From positions 12,000,626 through 12,064,625 of the forward strand of contig BSYO01000002.1 in NCBI GenBank assembly GCA_033239525.1: 64,000 bases of DNA, written 5' to 3'. This document shows, one piece after another, positions 60,612 to 64,000 of this stretch. The notes beneath the pieces are model-generated. The model was not told the DNA's origin. It made no database searches and saw nothing but the letters and a program-made list of their open reading frames with translations. The position numbers and the translations under genes were made by a program. The first letter of the stretch is position 1; every line of letters starts with the position of its first letter. Source of the DNA: Nepenthes gracilis. Taxonomy: Eukaryota; Streptophyta; Magnoliopsida; Caryophyllales; Nepenthaceae.

Positions 60612-62530
60612 ACATCCAGCTAACATCTTCAAAGAAGTCCCTCTCCTTGCTCTAACTAATCTGGTGCCGGCTAAGTGTTCTCATTTGGAAGGAAAACAGT
60701 AAGGGTGAGCGTACAGCTCAGCAAATGTAATTATAACTCACTAACAATCGTGATAACGATGAAAGCAACAACTGGGAGGGGGAAAAGCATAAGATGTCAA
60801 TAATCAGGAATCATGAGAGGAAATAGGGAACATCTTGGAACATTAGAGTCTTACGGTTATATCGATTAGGCATTATTCATTTTCATCATTATATCATCTT
60901 TGTGGACCCAGGCTAGTAGGTCATACTAACCAACGATGCGAGAGAACAAAGAAAGAAATGTGTTCGCTACACATTCTAAAGCCACGGCTACGTTTTAGGT
61001 CTGCAGCACTCGACCATTGGTTGTATCTCCACTATACAACACTCAATGAACGACTACATCTCCACTATGTAACGTTTAACCAACGGCTACATTTTAGGCC
61101 TGCAGCACTCGGCCATCTTAACACTCCCATATCCCACGGGGACCAGGCAGTTCCTTGTTCTTCCACAGTAGTATTCTAAGGCGTACCACAAATATCACCC
61201 GCTCCCAAGAGCGGCCAAAATACATGGCCATGTATTCCTCGGGTTCATACCGCGATGGACATGGTAAGCTAAAGAATACTATCCCTATGAATCATTGTCC
61301 TAGTTTCAAGGTTAGTTTCAACACTTAGAGAGGAAAATCCACATTTGCCATACACATTCACAACTCGGGAAATCCCATTCCCATCACATACACCTCCATT
61401 AGGGAGATTATTCCATCACAATGCACAATGTGGATTTCCTTCCATTTACTTGCTCGGTTTGTAACTTTCTGTGGGACTCAATCCTATTATTACAATTCAA
61501 TTCATGTTCACAAGAGAATTTCGAATTTCATACCTTTGATAATCACGTATCATTTTAGAAGCCTCCTGGACTCGTTTCCTTGCTTCCGGTGCCCAAATAC
61601 ACATTTTCTGGCTTACACTTTAACACAACATTTAACATAAGTTTCATCATAATTAAATAGAGGCAAATCATGTAAATTTCCCATTTATTTTCGGATGAAC
61701 AGTGGCAGGGCTCATTCGGAACGTCCGGACGCCACGAATGGTTCGCTACTTGTGAGATTGGACATCTGGTTGATACATATGCACAATTGGGACACAGTGA
61801 TTCATCTTTTAGGCTCGATTCAACGTAATACAAGGGTGGAAATATGCAATTTTCCATTTTATATTCGGATGAATAGTGTCAGCCGCAATTTAGAGGCCCC
61901 GGACGCCGCGAACGGGTCGAAACGTGCGCAAACGAACCCGCAACCGACATATATATGCATTTAGGATGTGGGGATTCATATTTTGCGGTCAAAATAACAT
62001 AATTCGGAGGGGAAAATAGTGAACCCGAATTTGGGCGTGGGTTAGGGTTTTATGATACCAAATCGGTCAATTCGGACCACAATTTGGACAAGGAACTACA
62101 TATTCATTGGACATAATTCATGGGCTACACATTTTTCAGATTTTGGGTGGATATCGGAATAATGATACCTGATGGAGAATGAGTAAAAATCACAAGATAA
62201 CAAATAGTGAGTATGAGAACACTTTCCTCGACGTGCTCTACATTTTCCCCAACTAGCTCAAGCTCGGAATCGGACCCGAAGGCCTCCATTTTCCCTTTTC
62301 GCCTTCGCGAGCTCCTCCTCTCACCGGGCTCCCATGGGTGCTGCCGCTGCTCCACTACGACGCCCAGCTGGCCACCACCTCACACGGCCGTCGCTGGCCG
62401 CTGCCGACCCGTGCGCCACCGACGCCAGCGCTGTCCACTCCCTCTCCCGCCGATGAACCTTAACCCTCCCCCTTCTCTCTCTCTCTTTGAATTTCCCCTC
62501 CCCCCGATTCTGCTTCCCCCCCTTTATATC

Positions 62531-62595
<65 letters not shown>

Positions 62596-62801
62596 TACGT
62601 TTTCTTTTAATCCCAATTTAATTTGATACCCAAACGATCGAGTGGGTACTCCGGGCACTGGCCCAACAATTCCAAATATTCTCCCAAAATTTTATAATAT
62701 TTATTTAATTTTTTTCACGCCCGAATTACCCAAAATTATCGAAAATAATAATAATTCCAATTTAATCCGATAAAAATATTTTAGAATTTCGGGATGTTAT
62801 A
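60612..62801 (-). mobile_element. Truncated G-family LTR, opposite in direction to solo LTR G
   Basis: The right end (62700-62801) is the reverse complement of the start of solo LTR G, with terminal TATAACATCCCG (TG changed to TA). The left end stops about 0.45 kb short of a full LTR, at a breakpoint near 60612 shared with F gag. It has the exon-1 frame (62227-62289), a donor mutated to GGAAAGTG (62226), an acceptor mutated to TTCCAA (60685), two 174-bp units (anchors 61699 and 61873) and the hairpin near 60956-60976. Confidence 0.8.
62533..62593. repeat. ATT microsatellite in the G-family LTR fragment
   Basis: About twenty ATT units. The plus-strand frame across it is a poly-tyrosine translation and not a gene. 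Confidence 0.95.
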
Positions 62802-63108
62802 AGGCCTAACCTACATTCAATACTGATTAAACTAATCATTAACTCCTAGTTTAAGTCAACTTTCATCTTAGACAAACTAGAATACCTAAGACTTTGTTCA
62901 TCCTATGCCTATACTTATTTATTTGATCAATCAGGATCATTTTCTAAGCTTCCGTACACAATTTAGATCATTTCTAAGGTAACTCATTTCTTTGACGCTA
63001 TTTGTGATGGAATAGATCCTACTTCTCATAGGACCCTCCGTTAGATAGATACAGAATAGAATCCATAAATCTATTACAATAAATTTTGTAAAAATTTCGA
63101 TAGAGTTT
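62802..63108 (-). mobile_element. Element H fragment: leader and first bases of a 5' LTR
   Basis: 62802-63002 resembles the minus-strand leader next to the primer site in E (31085-31329). The primer site itself is badly mutated. At 63003 an LTR starts (TGTGATGGAATAGATCC), but after 106 bp it is interrupted at 63109. The rest of H is missing on the left, because of the break at the G fragment, and possibly present right of the window. Confidence 0.6.
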
Positions 63109-64000
63109 TGTGAGATCCCGATCCTGAAATATAATAATTATGGAATAATTATAGTGAAGATAAACATTATTAGACTTAAGAATAAGAAAAAAATGGATAC
63201 TAAAGTAAAAAGGAGCAAATTGGAAGAAAATGGGAGCGCCAACGAGATGCCAATTTACGAACACGACCACTTGATGGCCACTCGAGGCGAGACGAGAGCA
63301 ATGCCTAGGTACAAGGAGAGCGCTTGATGGGCACTCGAGCACCCATCGAGCGTGATTTTACGAAATCTACCGCATGATGGGCGCTCAACTGGCGCTCGAG
63401 CGCATGTCATGTGACCCACACATGACTTCTTTTCCTCATGTTTTTAAGTGGAAATTTGGGGCTTGGGGCTTCATTCTCAGCAAGCCCTTGACAGAACCGA
63501 AGGAGAGAAGAGAGGAAGGAGAGGGAAGAGAAAAGAAAAGGGAAAATTTACCGTTTAGCTTTGATCAGAGTAAAGGTAACTGTAAATCAAGCTCAGAGAA
63601 GTGTACATCGGACATCATTTTCTATTTTTATAGCTTTTTGTATCCTCAAAAATGGTATTTATATTCTAAATCCATGATTCTTCATGTTTATTGTAAATAA
63701 TGCCTCTTTTTCCTAATTAATCAGACGAATTTCATGCTTACTTGTATATAGTGTTATATATGCCTCTGATTTCATGAAAATACATGTGTTTGGTGTTCGT
63801 TTATCGTCCGAATTGTTTGGCAAAACCCTAAGCATGAAAATGAAGGGATTTAACTATTTCAATCCAAAATTTATGTTATATAAAAGTTAATCTATAACGA
63901 AACACTGTCCATAATGTGATTTATATCTGAAAAATTTACACAGATTATACTACTAAATTTTTGAGGATTTCTGAAGAGAAATTGAAGGGTTTCAAACTGT
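63109..64000 (+). repeat. Start of another LTR (element I), running off the window
   Basis: It begins TGTGAGATCCCGATCC and resembles the D and E LTR group: a CTCGAGCAC/GCTCGAGCGC block (63280-63410), a purine-rich leader (63495-63560) and a GATCAGAGTAAAGG phrase like D at 24750. The 108-codon frame at 63374-63700 crosses these parts and is not convincing. Whether it is a solo LTR or a full element cannot be seen here. Confidence 0.65.

Noticed and set aside
62207..62626. 139-codon frame with a poly-tyrosine tail
   Set aside because: It is antisense to the G-family LTR fragment and its tail is the ATT microsatellite.
1..64000. tRNA, rRNA and other RNA genes
   Set aside because: I saw no cloverleaf with A and B boxes and no rRNA-like stretch. 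The TGGTATCAGAG words are retrotransposon primer sites and not tRNA genes.

Overview
This is a stretch of plant nuclear DNA, most likely from a eudicot; I cannot name the species. Almost all of it is Ty3/gypsy LTR retrotransposon sequence in nested insertions, with one host gene. The evidence for a plant is the chromovirus and Tat element types, initiator-tRNA-Met primer sites, solo LTRs and a receptor-like kinase of plant type. I assembled the layout by matching LTR ends, target-site duplications (TSDs), primer-binding sites and polypurine tracts by eye. Element letters (A to I) are mine.

Left stack (1-33522). Element E (minus strand, 5' LTR 31330-33522) sits in host DNA. Element D (plus, gag remnant 384-1430, 3' LTR 24235-26320) sits in E's other LTR. 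Element C (2020-23024, plus, TSD ACCTA) sits in D. Element B (9298-18307, minus, TSD GTATC) sits in C. A solo LTR of an A-like family (3717-6742, TSD GGTYG) sits in C's 5' LTR. B, C, D and E share a related internal region in which I recognise gag remnants (in D and C) but no pol, so they look like a non-autonomous group.

Host island (33523-36130). It holds one intact, intronless gene on the minus strand for a membrane-anchored receptor-like kinase without a large ectodomain (34537-35649).

Right stack (36131-64000). Element F (36131-60611, minus) is a Tat/Retand-type element. It has a dual RNase H, a 3' tandem repeat and a plus-strand antisense gene (42705-44488, one clear intron, four stop codons). 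Its LTR carries a solo LTR G (36574-39394, TSD GTAAT), its 3' region carries a solo LTR of the A-like group (40084-42171, TSD TGGTC), and its gag is split by element A (49685-60093, minus), a Tekay/Del-like chromovirus with decayed gag-pol and a chromodomain. F is broken at about 60611, where it joins a truncated G-family LTR (to 62801), a leader fragment H and the start of another LTR (63109 to the window end).

The most unusual signal is shared by LTRs of different families. Each LTR seems to contain an intron, with a donor like AG|GCAAGTG (GT in two copies) about 0.35-0.8 kb from the LTR start in most copies, and an acceptor TTTYCAG|AT about 0.37-0.56 kb from the LTR end. A short exon-1 reading frame with a repeated ELV-type peptide precedes the donor. 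The same LTRs carry a hairpin with compensatory changes, tandem units of 173-174 bp, and in two families arrays of paired W-boxes.
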